A stretch of 31,211 nt of DNA, taken from contig CAZGKT010000044.1 of assembly GCA_964525605.1 (NCBI GenBank), positions 1 through 31,211 on the forward strand, given 5' to 3'. A program made the translations under genes and the position numbers. The notes under the pieces were generated by a model. The model made no database searches, was not told the origin of the DNA, and was given only the letters and a program-made list of their open reading frames with translations. Origin of the DNA: CAVTWJ01 sp964525605 (GTDB taxonomy: Bacteria; Oederibacteriota; Muellerivitia; Muellerivitales; Muellerivitaceae). Shown piece after piece: positions 8,087-16,122 of the stretch (position 1 is the stretch's first letter; each line of letters opens with the position of its first letter).

Positions 8087-8599
8087 ATGGCTCGAATTGA
8101 TTCAACAAAACTTGATTTGAAAGAAAAAGTAGTTCATATCAACCGTGTCGCCAAAGTCGTAAAGGGTGGACGGCGGTTTAGTTTCTCAGTCCTAGTTGTC
8201 GTTGGCGATGGCCATGGTTTTGTGGGTATTGGGACCGGAAAAGCCAGTGAAGTCCCGGATGCTATTCGAAAAGCGGTGGATGACGCCAAGAAAAACCTGA
8301 TTCAGGTGCCTTTGAAAGGGGTCACCATTTATCATGAGGTTATTGGCATTTTCAAGGCTTCAAGGGTTCTATTAAAGCCCGCTGCTCCTGGAACGGGCAT
8401 CATTGCTGGAGGCGGAGTGCGGGCTGTCTGTGAATTGGCGGGGATTCATGATGTATTAACCAAATCAATACGTTCCGATAATGTCTTTAATGTGGTTCAA
8501 GCGGCACTGAAGGGTTTGAGCGAAGTTCGCTCTCCTGAAACGGTCGCTGCCCTGCGGGGCAAGACAGTTGAAAGCCTTTTGGGACCGGTGAAGCCATGA
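8087..8599 (+). CDS. rpsE: 30S ribosomal protein S5
   Basis: 170 aa. S5 lies at the mRNA entrance and affects decoding fidelity. The dsRBD-like N-terminal domain shows VAKVVKGGRRFSFSVLVVVGDG; the second domain has GIGTGKASEVPDAIRKAVDDAK and GTGIIAGGGVRAVCELAGI. All are family signatures. Ribosome-binding site AAAGAAGGAA (8073-8082). The stop overlaps the start of rpmD (ATGA). Confidence 0.97.
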   Translation: MARIDSTKLDLKEKVVHINRVAKVVKGGRRFSFSVLVVVGDGHGFVGIGTGKASEVPDAIRKAVDDAKKNLIQVPLKGVTIYHEVIGIFKASRVLLKPAAPGTGIIAGGGVRAVCELAGIHDVLTKSIRSDNVFNVVQAALKGLSEVRSPETVAALRGKTVESLLGPVKP

Positions 8600-8772
8600 C
8601 TGAACTTAAAATCCAACTCATCAAGAGTCTCAATGGACGTCACCCCCAGCATATTCGAATTGCCGAAGCGTTAGGGTTACGAAAAATTCGTCAAACCGTT
8701 GTGAAACCCGATACAGCAATTATCCGGGGAATGCTGACCAAAATAGATTATTTAATACAAATCAAAAAGTAA
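8596..8772 (+). CDS. rpmD: 50S ribosomal protein L30
   Basis: 58 aa, a normal length for bacterial L30, which is absent in some phyla. The ATG at 8596 overlaps the rpsE TGA (ATGA); the stop is TAA at 8770-8772. The translation starts MTELKIQLIKSLNGRHPQ and continues ALGLRKIRQTVVKPDT and IIRGMLTKIDYLIQI, which fits L30 (IGrp..q..tl..LGL.k....v...d.p.irGmi.kv.hlv.v). The position between rpsE and rplO is the canonical one. Confidence 0.95.
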   Translation: MTELKIQLIKSLNGRHPQHIRIAEALGLRKIRQTVVKPDTAIIRGMLTKIDYLIQIKK

Positions 8773-8786
8773 AAAAAGGCCCGGAC

Positions 8787-9224
8787 ATGAAAATTACGGA
8801 GTTAAAACCCAAAAAAGGATCGGTTAAACGGCGGAAAATTGTCGGAAAAGGCCCTGGCTCTGGGCATGGAAAGACCGCGACCCGGGGAAACAAGGGACAA
8901 AACTCTAGGACGGGTGGTGGTGTTCGTCCAGGGTTTGAAGGGGGACAAACACCCATATATCGTAGACTTCCCATTCGTGGTTTTAAAAGTTTAGACAAAA
9001 TACACTTTGAAGTTGTGAACGTTGGTGTTCTTTCTGATTTTACGTCCGGATCATCGGTTACGCCTGAATTGCTCAAGGAAAAAGGGTTGGTGAAAAGTGG
9101 AACACTAGTCAAGGTTCTGGCGGAAGGGGATCTAAATGTTTCCCTCAACGTTAAGGCCCATGCTTTTAGCGCATCCGCTATTGAAAAAATTAAAGCCGCT
9201 GGCGGAACCACGGAGGTTTTGTAA
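8787..9224 (+). CDS. rplO: 50S ribosomal protein L15
   Basis: 145 aa. L15 is a late 50S assembly protein. The glycine-rich, basic N-terminal extension (residues about 9-50: KGSVKRRKIVGKGPGSGHGKTATRGNKG and RTGGGVRPGFEGGQTPIYRRLPIRGF) is diagnostic; the C-terminal globular part contains LKVKAHAFSASAIEKI-type sequence. The stop TAA directly abuts the GTG start of secY at 9225. Confidence 0.97.
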   Translation: MKITELKPKKGSVKRRKIVGKGPGSGHGKTATRGNKGQNSRTGGGVRPGFEGGQTPIYRRLPIRGFKSLDKIHFEVVNVGVLSDFTSGSSVTPELLKEKGLVKSGTLVKVLAEGDLNVSLNVKAHAFSASAIEKIKAAGGTTEVL

Positions 9225-10565
9225 GTGTTTTCGGCTTTTGCCAATATCTTTAGAGTGCCCGAGCTTAAGAATAGAGTCATATTTACATTTTTAATTCTTT
9301 TAGTTTATCGGGTCGGAATCCATATTCCCGTTCCTGGCGTTAATGAAGCGTTTTTGAGCCAGTATTTCTCGGGTCAAGGTGGAGGAATATTAGGTTTTCT
9401 AAACCTCTTCTCTGGGGGCGCGCTGAAACAGGCATCCATTTTCGGATTAGGGGTTATGCCCTATATCAGTATGTCCATTATTCTTCAGCTTTTGACCGCA
9501 GTCATTCCAACCTTGGAAAAACTCTCCAAAGAAGGCGAAACAGGTCGTCGAAAGATAACCCAATACACACGTTATGGAACAGTGGGACTCTGCTTTATTC
9601 AGGGAACAGGAACGACCTACTTATTAAAGTCTTTTGGGGAAAATGCTATTTACCATTGGGGTATCGCTTTTCAAATTATGGCTGTTTTGGCCCTGACAAC
9701 CGGAACGATCTTCATCATGTGGTTAGGCGAACAGATCACCGAATACGGGGTTGGAAATGGCATTTCATTGATTATTTTTGCCGGCATCGTGGCTGGACTT
9801 CCCGGAGAGTTAAGCGCTACCTACCGTCTGGTACGGATTGGTTCAGTAAGTTTATTTTCTGTTATTTTTTTTACCGCATTTATTGTGGCGACTATTGCCT
9901 TCATAGTAATTCTACAACAAGGCGCTAGAAAAATTCCGGTCCAATATGCAACCCGAGTGGTTGGGCGACAAGTTTTCAAAGGTCAATCCACCCAACTTCC
10001 GTTGAAAGTTGACTATTCAGGGGTTATTGCGGTAATTTTCGCTTCTTCGATTTTAGTTTTTCCTGCACAAATAGCCAGATATGTGCAAGGTGTTCTATCT
10101 GAAAGAGGATTAGATCAAAGTTGGGCATTTGGAATGATGGATTTTATTACTAGAAATTTTGCTCCAGGTGCACTCATTTATTACGGGTTATACTCACTTT
10201 TGATTGTCTTCTTTTGCTATTTTTATACGGCGATTGCTTTTAACCCGACCGATCTATCTGAAAACATGAAAAAATATGGTGGTTTTATCCCTGGAATCAG
10301 GCCGGGTCAACAAACGGCCGAATTTATCGATCGAACCTTAACTCGGATCACTATTTGGGGAGCGCTTGCGGTTTGCGTTGTGGCGGTTATCCCCGAACTT
10401 ATCACAAGAAATTTAAATATCCCGATTTATTTTGGAGGAACATCCCTTCTCATTATCGTTGGGGTAGCTTTGGATACGATGAAACAAATAGAATCACATC
10501 TTTTAATGAGACATTACGATGGTTTTATGAAAAAAGGCCGTTTGAAGGGACGGAGTGCATTCTAA
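9225..10565 (+). CDS. secY: Protein translocase subunit SecY
   Basis: 446 aa, GTG start with CGGAGG at 9211-9216, eight bases upstream, directly abutting the rplO stop. SecY is the pore of the SecYEG channel in the inner membrane. Ten membrane segments are expected and many hydrophobic runs are visible. Signature parts are the IPVPGVN segment near residue 31, the LNLFSGGALKQASIFGLGVMPYISMSII plug/TM2 region (about 59-86), and the C-terminal KYGGFIPGIRPGQQTAEFIDRTLTRIT loop with the ribosome/SecA-binding tail. The stop overlaps the adk start by one base (TAATG). Confidence 0.97.
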   Translation: MFSAFANIFRVPELKNRVIFTFLILLVYRVGIHIPVPGVNEAFLSQYFSGQGGGILGFLNLFSGGALKQASIFGLGVMPYISMSIILQLLTAVIPTLEKLSKEGETGRRKITQYTRYGTVGLCFIQGTGTTYLLKSFGENAIYHWGIAFQIMAVLALTTGTIFIMWLGEQITEYGVGNGISLIIFAGIVAGLPGELSATYRLVRIGSVSLFSVIFFTAFIVATIAFIVILQQGARKIPVQYATRVVGRQVFKGQSTQLPLKVDYSGVIAVIFASSILVFPAQIARYVQGVLSERGLDQSWAFGMMDFITRNFAPGALIYYGLYSLLIVFFCYFYTAIAFNPTDLSENMKKYGGFIPGIRPGQQTAEFIDRTLTRITIWGALAVCVVAVIPELITRNLNIPIYFGGTSLLIIVGVALDTMKQIESHLLMRHYDGFMKKGRLKGRSAF

Positions 10566-11224
10566 TGAGGATCATTTTATTAGGCGAACCAGGGGCGGGA
10601 AAGGGAACTTATTCAGCTGAATTGGTTAAAAAATATTCCATTCCTCAAATATCGACGGGCGATATGCTTCGCTCGGCGGTCAAAGCGGGCACTGAACTTG
10701 GTATTAAGGCCCAAGAATTTATGAAACGGGGTGAATTGGTTCCGGACTCCGTGGTGATCGGTTTAATCCGAGAAAGGATTAAAAAAGAAGATGCTCAAAA
10801 TGGATTTATCCTTGATGGGTTTCCAAGAACCGTCCCTCAAGCGGAGAGCTTGGAGGGGATGCTGAAAGAAATGAAGATTAAACTCGATTGTGTTTTGAAA
10901 ATAGAAGTAAGCCGTGGGGTTTTGATTCGTCGACTAACCGGAAGAAGGGTTTGCCCAAGTTGCGGATCCACGTTTAATATCGAAACAATGAAACCACTTC
11001 GGGAAGGCATTTGCGACAAGTGCGGAAAAGAGCTGATTCAGCGTGCCGATGATAAACCGGATACCATCGAGAATCGGTTAACCGTCTATCAAAAAGATAC
11101 TGAACCTTTAATATCTTATTATGAAAAAAAGGCCCTCTTAAAAAGGGTTTCCTGCGAAGATATCTTTGAATTGTCTTTTCCAAGGATTGTTGAAATGTTG
11201 GAAAAGGTGTCCCAAGGGTCGTGA
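10565..11224 (+). CDS. adk: Adenylate kinase, zinc LID form
   Basis: 219 aa, long (LID-containing) class. It interconverts ATP + AMP and 2 ADP in the cytoplasm. The Walker A loop is GEPGAGKGT (residues 7-15), the AMP-site block is STGDMLR (30-36), and FILDGFPRT lies at 81-89. The LID domain holds four cysteines, Cys130/Cys133 (CPSC) and Cys150/Cys153 (CDKC), the structural zinc site found in many Gram-positive and other adenylate kinases. The start ATG shares its A with the secY TAA; earlier in-frame starts lie within secY and are not credible. Confidence 0.97.
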   Translation: MRIILLGEPGAGKGTYSAELVKKYSIPQISTGDMLRSAVKAGTELGIKAQEFMKRGELVPDSVVIGLIRERIKKEDAQNGFILDGFPRTVPQAESLEGMLKEMKIKLDCVLKIEVSRGVLIRRLTGRRVCPSCGSTFNIETMKPLREGICDKCGKELIQRADDKPDTIENRLTVYQKDTEPLISYYEKKALLKRVSCEDIFELSFPRIVEMLEKVSQGS

Positions 11225-11970
11225 TTACAATCAAGACCGAATCGGAATTAGCACTGATGAGGGTCAGCGGAAGGGTGGTGGGGGAAGCGCTCTTGGAAAT
11301 TGAACATAAAATTCGTCCAGGGGTTACAACCCAAGAATTAGACCGTTTTGCGAGGGAGTATCTAAAAAAGAATGATTGTGTACCAGCATTTCTGGGTTAT
11401 CACGGTTACCCTGCCACTGTCTGTACTTCGGTGAATGAACAAGTAGTTCATGGAATTCCGGGTCCCCGCGTCTTGGAAGATGGGGACATAGTCGGAATTG
11501 ACTTGGGGGCTTATTACAAAGGCTATTGCGGGGATTCGGCAAGGACTTTTGCCGTAGGGAAGGTATCTGCTGAAATTGCAAGATTATTGCAAGTGACCCG
11601 AAAGGCTTTAGACATTGGGATTGACCAGGTCAGGGTCGGGAACAGAATTTCGGATATCGGTCATGCCATTCAAAATTTCGTGGAATTAGAAGGTTTTTCG
11701 GTTGTTAAAGATTACGTTGGGCATGGAATTGGTCAGGCAATGCACGAGGAGCCTCAAATTCCCAACTATGGGCGGCCCCATCAGGGTGCCCGGATCGTAG
11801 AGGGAATGTGTTTAGCGCTAGAGCCCATGGTCAACATGGGGATGGATGAGGTTCAAGTTCTCGAGGATAGCTGGACAGTCATAACGAAAGATGGTAAATT
11901 CTCCGCCCATTTTGAGGATACCATTGCTGTTTTGGCCGAGGGGCCTCAAAACCTAACCCGAGTCGGATAA
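11221..11970 (+). CDS. map: Methionine aminopeptidase, type I
   Basis: 249 aa from a GTG that overlaps the adk stop (GTGA). It removes the initiator methionine from new proteins. All expected active-site residues can be located: His77 (VVHGIPG), metal ligands Asp94 (VGIDLGA), Asp105 (CGDSART), His168 (YVGHGIG), Glu201 (ALEPM) and Glu232 (HFEDT), with His175 in MHEEP. The absence of an N-terminal SH3/zinc-finger extension makes it class Ia. secY-adk-map-infA is the conserved end of the spc operon. Confidence 0.97.
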   Translation: MITIKTESELALMRVSGRVVGEALLEIEHKIRPGVTTQELDRFAREYLKKNDCVPAFLGYHGYPATVCTSVNEQVVHGIPGPRVLEDGDIVGIDLGAYYKGYCGDSARTFAVGKVSAEIARLLQVTRKALDIGIDQVRVGNRISDIGHAIQNFVELEGFSVVKDYVGHGIGQAMHEEPQIPNYGRPHQGARIVEGMCLALEPMVNMGMDEVQVLEDSWTVITKDGKFSAHFEDTIAVLAEGPQNLTRVG

Positions 11971-11990
11971 TCTCCTCGGGATGGAGGCAT

Positions 11991-12209
11991 ATGGCCAAGG
12001 AAGAAGCGATTTCGGTAGAGGGAACGGTGATTGAGGCGCTTCCTAATGCTAGTTTCCGAGTGGAACTGGAAAATAAACATGTGGTTCTGGCTCATGTTTC
12101 GGGAAAGATGCGAATGAACTTTATTCGTATTCTTCCAGGCGACAGGGTCACGGTGGAATTGTCTCCTTATGATTTGAACCGGGGTAGAATTACTTATCGG
12201 TTCAAGTGA
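11991..12209 (+). CDS. infA: Translation initiation factor IF-1
   Basis: 72 aa, the invariant length of bacterial IF-1. It occupies the 30S A site during initiation. The OB-fold sequence (IEVEGTVIEALPN-type start, FRVELENKHVVLAHVSGKMRMNFIRILPGDRVTVELSPYDL, end GRITYRFK) is near-canonical. A GATGGAGGC ribosome-binding site (11979-11987) sits upstream. It is followed by rpmJ, as in many phyla where these two genes separate the spc and alpha operons. Confidence 0.97.
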   Translation: MAKEEAISVEGTVIEALPNASFRVELENKHVVLAHVSGKMRMNFIRILPGDRVTVELSPYDLNRGRITYRFK

Positions 12210-12247
12210 GATATCAATAACCACAAAGATTGAAAGAGGGCTGAAAA

Positions 12248-12361
12248 ATGAAGGTTCGCTCGTCAGTGAAGCCGATTTGTGATAAATGCAAAGTGATCCG
12301 CCGCAAGGGTGTGGTGCGTGTGATTTGCACCAATCCCAAGCACAAGCAACGTCAGGGTTAA
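12248..12361 (+). CDS. rpmJ: 50S ribosomal protein L36, zinc (C+) form
   Basis: 37 aa, complete. ATG at 12248 and TAA at 12359-12361. The sequence MKVRSSVKPICDKCKVIRR, then VICTNPKHKQRQG, contains Cys11, Cys14, Cys27 and His32, the zinc-ribbon ligands of the C+ type. L36 stabilises 23S rRNA near the base of the L7/L12 stalk. The ribosome-binding site is AAGAGGG at about 12234-12240. It lies between infA and rpsM as expected. Confidence 0.96.
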   Translation: MKVRSSVKPICDKCKVIRRKGVVRVICTNPKHKQRQG

Positions 12362-12373
12362 TCGAGGAGAATT

Positions 12374-12754
12374 ATGGCACGTATAGCCGGAGTGGACTTG
12401 CCGAAGGAAAAACGGGTGGAAGTAGGCTTAACCTATATTTATGGTATAGGACCTAATCTTTCACGAAAGATATTGGCCAAGGCGAACGTTAATCCTGATG
12501 TAAGGGTTAAAAACTTAAAAGAAGACGAAGTTTCAAGGATTACCAACATCATCAACACGGAAAACGTTAAGGTGGAAGGTGATTTGCGTCGTGAAATTTC
12601 CATGAACATTAAGCGTTTGATTGATATAGGCACTTACCGGGGAAGCCGACATCGAAAAGGACTTCCTGTGCGTGGACAACGAACGAAAACGAATGCCCGT
12701 ACTCGTAAGGGGCCTAAAAAGACAGTTGGAAGCGGACGTAAAAAAGAAGAATAA
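12374..12754 (+). CDS. rpsM: 30S ribosomal protein S13
   Basis: 126 aa. S13 forms bridges B1a/B1b at the top of the 30S head and touches the P-site tRNA. The N-terminal MARIAGVDLPKEKRVEVGLTYIYGIG and the C-terminal RGSRHRKGLPVRGQRTKTNARTRKGPKKTVG tail are textbook features. TCGAGGAG (12362-12369) is the ribosome-binding site. It opens the alpha-operon group rpsM-rpsK-rpsD-rpoA-rplQ. Confidence 0.97.
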   Translation: MARIAGVDLPKEKRVEVGLTYIYGIGPNLSRKILAKANVNPDVRVKNLKEDEVSRITNIINTENVKVEGDLRREISMNIKRLIDIGTYRGSRHRKGLPVRGQRTKTNARTRKGPKKTVGSGRKKEE

Positions 12755-12801
12755 ATATTTGAAGGCGCCCGATTAAATGCGGGAAATGAAGGAGAGAGCG
12801 T

Positions 12802-13245
12802 GTGACAGAAAAATCGGAATCCAAGGAAGTTAAAGCAGAGACCCCGGCGGCCTCGGATAAAACTTCACCTTCGGCGGCTTCCAAAAAAGGTAAAAAAGCC
12901 CCCAGAAATGGTGTTGTGCACATTCAGTGCACTTTTAACAACACATTAGTGACTGTCACAGATCCCCGCGGAAATGTCGTAGCCTGGTCTTCCGCCGGAT
13001 CTATGAATTTCAAAGGGAGCAGAAAATCCACCCCTTTTGCCGCTCAAGTGGCGGCTGAAGCGGCAGGTAAAAAAGCGGTGGATGCTGGTATGAAATCAGT
13101 GGAAGTTTTTGTGAAAGGTCCGGGGTCGGGCCGAGAAGCGGCCATTCGCGCCATTCAAACGAGCGGTCTGGTGATTTCTATGATCAAGGACGTGACCCCC
13201 GTCCCCCATAATGGCTGCCGGCCGCCCAAACGCCGGCGTGTTTAA
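12802..13245 (+). CDS. rpsK: 30S ribosomal protein S11 with N-terminal extension
   Basis: 147 aa, GTG start; E. coli S11 is 129 aa. S11 lies on the 30S platform beside the Shine-Dalgarno helix. The core begins near residue 34 (RNGVVHIQCTFNNTLVTVTDPRGNVVAWSSAG) and ends with VTPVPHNGCRPPKRRRV. The first ~33 residues are a low-complexity Lys/Ser/Ala/Glu stretch. The start is set by GAAGGAGAGAG (12788-12798) a few bases upstream. A 47-base gap separates it from rpsM, with no clear promoter or hairpin. Confidence 0.95.
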   Translation: MTEKSESKEVKAETPAASDKTSPSAASKKGKKAPRNGVVHIQCTFNNTLVTVTDPRGNVVAWSSAGSMNFKGSRKSTPFAAQVAAEAAGKKAVDAGMKSVEVFVKGPGSGREAAIRAIQTSGLVISMIKDVTPVPHNGCRPPKRRRV

Positions 13246-13257
13246 AGGAGTTTTTGA

Positions 13258-13878
13258 ATGAGTGATCAATCCGTTTGCCGGATTTGTCGGCGGGAGGGGA
13301 TGAAACTTTACTTGAAAGGCACCCGTTGTGAAACGGACAAATGCGCCTTTGAAAGGCGTGCTTTCGCGCCTGGGCAACATGGCCAAAAACGTCGGAAAGA
13401 CACCGAATATGGGCTTCAGTTGCGGGAAAAACAAAAAGTAAAACGTATCTATGGCTTGTTTGAAAAACAGTTCCGCCGATATTTCGTAATCGCTTCGCGA
13501 AAAAAAGGAGTCACCGGCGAAACCCTTCTTCAATTGCTGGAACAGCGATTGGACAACGTTATTTATAAAATGGGATTTGCTGAATCCCGCAACCAAGCCC
13601 GGCAAGTTGTCAGGCACGGACAGGTTTTGGTCAACGGGAAGAAAGTTGATATTCCCAGTTATTCGCTCAAAGCGGGGGATAAAGTTTCGATTCGGGAGCA
13701 GTACAAAGATAACGTTATTTTGAAGAAAGCAATGGAACAACTCCAAAAGAGGGGTGTTCCCGGATGGCTAGAAGTGGACACTGACACTCTATCGGGTGTT
13801 TTTAAGAAGGTTCCGACCAAGGAAGAAATTGCCTTGCCCGTGCAGGAACAACTCATTGTCGAATTGTATTCAAAGTAA
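13258..13878 (+). CDS. rpsD: 30S ribosomal protein S4, zinc form
   Basis: 206 aa. S4 nucleates 16S 5'-domain assembly and is a translational repressor of the alpha operon in E. coli. Cys7, Cys10, Cys24 and Cys29 match the spacing of the zinc site known from Thermus S4 (Cys9/12/26/31). The S4 RNA-binding domain runs from about residue 96 (QRLDNVIYKMGFAESRNQARQVVRHGQVLVNGKKV). Ribosome-binding site AAAGGAG (13243-13249) overlaps the rpsK stop. Confidence 0.97.
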   Translation: MSDQSVCRICRREGMKLYLKGTRCETDKCAFERRAFAPGQHGQKRRKDTEYGLQLREKQKVKRIYGLFEKQFRRYFVIASRKKGVTGETLLQLLEQRLDNVIYKMGFAESRNQARQVVRHGQVLVNGKKVDIPSYSLKAGDKVSIREQYKDNVILKKAMEQLQKRGVPGWLEVDTDTLSGVFKKVPTKEEIALPVQEQLIVELYSK

Positions 13879-13905
13879 CTAGGAAAGACCCACGCAGGAG
13901 GGATC

Positions 13906-14919
13906 ATGCAAATAGGTAACGTTCAGATTCCAAAGTTTCTTGATTATGAAAAGGAAACCTTAACCCCAACTTATGGAAAATTCATTGCTGAACCTTTTGA
14001 AAGAGGTTACGGGCATACGATTGGAAATTCTTTACGAAGAATTCTGCTTTCTTCCATATCGGGAGCGGCTGTCACTTCTGTCAAATTTGAAGGGGTCTCC
14101 CATGAATTTTCCTCTATTCCCGGAGTGGTGGAGGACACGACAGAGATCATCTTGAACCTTAAGGAACTCAAAATAAAAATGTATGGTTCTGGTTCTAAGA
14201 CCTTGAGGCTTAATGTGAAGGGTGAGCGAAAAGTGACAGGGGCAGACATCCAAATAGATTCGGATGTAGAAATTTTAAACCCTCAGTTGCATTTAGCTAC
14301 TCTCACGGAGGAAGACGCTCTTTTAGATGTTGCCATTGAGATCGCGGAAGGTCGCGGTTACGCTCCAGCTGACCGAAACAAGCGAGAGGGCCAGTCCATC
14401 GGAGTTATTCCCATTGATTCCGTTTTCACGCCCGTTACTCAGGTTAAATATTCCGTAGAATCAGCTCGAATCGGGCAAATGACGGACTTCGATAAACTAA
14501 TTATTGAAATTTGGACGGATGGGCGTATTCATCCCGAAGATGCCTTGGCCCATTCGGCCAAAATCATGCGGGATTCAGTTCAGATATTTATCAATTTCGA
14601 AGAAGAACCTTCCGCTCAGGATGACGCGGTCAGTGAGGAAGAGGAACGACTTCGTGAATTGTTAAACGAAAGCGTTGAGGAACTGGAATTGTCTGTTCGA
14701 TCCGCCAATTGTCTCAAGACGGCAAATATTAAAACCATTGGGGATCTGGTCCGAAAAACTGAAACAGATATGTTGAAATACAAAAATTTTGGCCGGAAAT
14801 CGTTGAATGAAATCAAAGAAATCCTCGGTGGAATGGGATTATCCTTTGGCATGGATGTGGATTCTATCCTCGCCAAGGGTAAAGCTCCTGTACTTCCCCG
14901 AGTTGAAGCCGCCGTTTAA
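13906..14919 (+). CDS. rpoA: DNA-directed RNA polymerase subunit alpha
   Basis: 337 aa. Alpha dimerises to start RNA polymerase assembly, and its C-terminal domain binds UP elements and activators. The N-terminal domain (1-~230) contains FIAEPFERGYGHTIGNSLRRILLSS, the conserved alpha-NTD motif. An acidic linker (EEEPSAQDDAVSEEEERL, about 227-244) leads into the helix-hairpin-helix C-terminal domain (about 255-320: ELELSVRSANCLKTANIKTIGDLV, then KNFGRKSLNEIKEIL). GGAGG (13897-13901) is the ribosome-binding site. Normal length and content. Confidence 0.97.
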   Translation: MQIGNVQIPKFLDYEKETLTPTYGKFIAEPFERGYGHTIGNSLRRILLSSISGAAVTSVKFEGVSHEFSSIPGVVEDTTEIILNLKELKIKMYGSGSKTLRLNVKGERKVTGADIQIDSDVEILNPQLHLATLTEEDALLDVAIEIAEGRGYAPADRNKREGQSIGVIPIDSVFTPVTQVKYSVESARIGQMTDFDKLIIEIWTDGRIHPEDALAHSAKIMRDSVQIFINFEEEPSAQDDAVSEEEERLRELLNESVEELELSVRSANCLKTANIKTIGDLVRKTETDMLKYKNFGRKSLNEIKEILGGMGLSFGMDVDSILAKGKAPVLPRVEAAV

Positions 14920-14946
14920 CCCCTGAGGGTCCAATAGGAGAAACAA

Positions 14947-15426
14947 ATGCGTCATAAGTCCCACCATGGTCGGTTAGGGGTTCAACCTGCTCATCGAAGA
15001 GCCATGGTACGAAACATGGTTACCTCGTTATTGAAACACGAGAGAATCAAAACGACAAAGGTTCGGGCCAAAGAGGTTCGTCGTTACGCTGAAAAAATGA
15101 TCACAGCCGCAAAAAAAGAAACTTTAGCATCAAAACGTGAAGTTTTGGGCTTTGTCCGTGAAAGGGAAGTTGTCAACAAACTTTTTAAGACCCTCATTTA
15201 CCGTTATGCCCAGAGAAAAGGCGGATACACCCGAATTTTGAAGCTTGGTTATCGCCCCGGAGATGGCGCTGAAATGGTGTTTCTTGAGCTGGTAGATCGG
15301 CCCTTAGAAGAAAAACCGACAGAGCCTTTATCAGAAAAGAAAGCGAAGAAGGGAAAACAAACAACGGCTGAAACAGGAACTACTACCGAAGAAACAAAAA
15401 AAGTTAAAGAGCCGGCAACCTCGTAA
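14947..15426 (+). CDS. rplQ: 50S ribosomal protein L17 with charged C-terminal tail
   Basis: 159 aa against about 120-127 in many bacteria. The L17 core is intact (MRHKSHHGRLGVQPAHRRAMVRNMVTSLLKHERIKTT ... GGYTRILKLGYRPGDGAEMVFLELVDR). The last ~45 residues are a Lys/Glu/Thr-rich low-complexity tail, as seen in a number of phyla. Ribosome-binding site AATAGGAGAAA (14933-14943). It is the last gene of the ribosomal run; no U-run terminator was found after it, so read-through into the next gene is possible. Confidence 0.96.
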   Translation: MRHKSHHGRLGVQPAHRRAMVRNMVTSLLKHERIKTTKVRAKEVRRYAEKMITAAKKETLASKREVLGFVREREVVNKLFKTLIYRYAQRKGGYTRILKLGYRPGDGAEMVFLELVDRPLEEKPTEPLSEKKAKKGKQTTAETGTTTEETKKVKEPATS

Positions 15427-15470
15427 AAAGGCAGTTTTAAGGTGATGCGGAAAGCTAAAGGAGTTTTCTT

Positions 15471-15499
15471 TTGACCCCTTTAACTCATGAACGTAAAAT
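15471..15499 (+). promoter_or_regulatory. Candidate sigma70-type promoter
   Basis: TTGACC at 15471-15476 and TAAAAT at 15494-15499 are separated by 17 bases, each one base from the sigma70 consensus. Transcription would begin around 15505-15508, almost exactly on the ATG proposed for the next gene, which has no Shine-Dalgarno. That would make the mRNA leaderless. Pattern-based only. Confidence 0.45.
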
Positions 15500-15507
15500 G
15501 GAAAACC

Positions 15508-16029
15508 ATGAAATATAATCTCAGAAAAATTATTTTTCTCCTGGCGGTTATCGGTTTAATCCTTGGAAAATCAATTGTTTCAGCCCAATTATCCGACCCT
15601 GGGCTTTCAGGAAGCCTTGAAACTAATCACCAGACTTATTTTTATAAAGACCCCAATAAGGCTTTTCTTTTGGCTTTTTTCCCTGGATTGCTCATTCACG
15701 GCTATGGCCACTTTTATGCAGATGATTACATAACAGGAGATGTTTTACTGGGTGGGGAAGTTATTTCCGTACTGTCTGTGGGTCTTGGCGCTCTAATCAA
15801 GTCAGATACGACAACTTTTTCGGGTGGATTGCTGGGGGATTCAACCAATGCCGGTAATATTGGCTCTAATCTTATATGGGGTGGAATCATAGCTTTTGGA
15901 GGCTTTTGGATTATTGATATGGCCCATGCTCCTACCGCGGCTCAGGATTTTAATAACGAACATGGTTTAAAACCAGTTGTTTTCTTTGAAAATGACCATC
16001 CGGTTTTAGCCATGGCTTGTAAGTTCTAA
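15508..16029 (+). CDS. Small exported/membrane protein with GHFYxxxxxxG-type motif
   Basis: 173 aa from the ATG at 15508. I do not recognise a named family. Residues 1-26 look like a signal peptide or anchor (MKYNLRK, hydrophobic IIFLLAVIGLILG, then IVSAQ). A second segment has PNKAFLLAFFPGLLIHGYGHFYADDYITGD (about 49-78), which recalls the 'PG.GHFY.G....G' pattern of small TM2/DUF5683-like membrane proteins. Two further hydrophobic stretches follow (about 79-97 and 121-138). An in-frame ATG at 15487 is the other start candidate; neither has a clear ribosome-binding site. 15508 is preferred because it gives a normal signal-peptide n-region and matches the promoter at 15471-15499. Function unknown. 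Confidence 0.75.
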   Translation: MKYNLRKIIFLLAVIGLILGKSIVSAQLSDPGLSGSLETNHQTYFYKDPNKAFLLAFFPGLLIHGYGHFYADDYITGDVLLGGEVISVLSVGLGALIKSDTTTFSGGLLGDSTNAGNIGSNLIWGGIIAFGGFWIIDMAHAPTAAQDFNNEHGLKPVVFFENDHPVLAMACKF

Positions 16030-16122
16030 TTTTACCTTCACAACCTTCCGTACCTTCCTTTCTTTCCATGTGCTTTAATGCGTTGAAATATTTATTTAAT
16101 TTTCGCCAATGTTCCTAGTTTG

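Noticed and set aside
15457..15481. Terminator after rplQ (AAAGGAGT facing ACCCCTTT)
   Set aside because: The stem is weak with a mismatch, no U-run follows, and the right arm coincides with the candidate -35 element.
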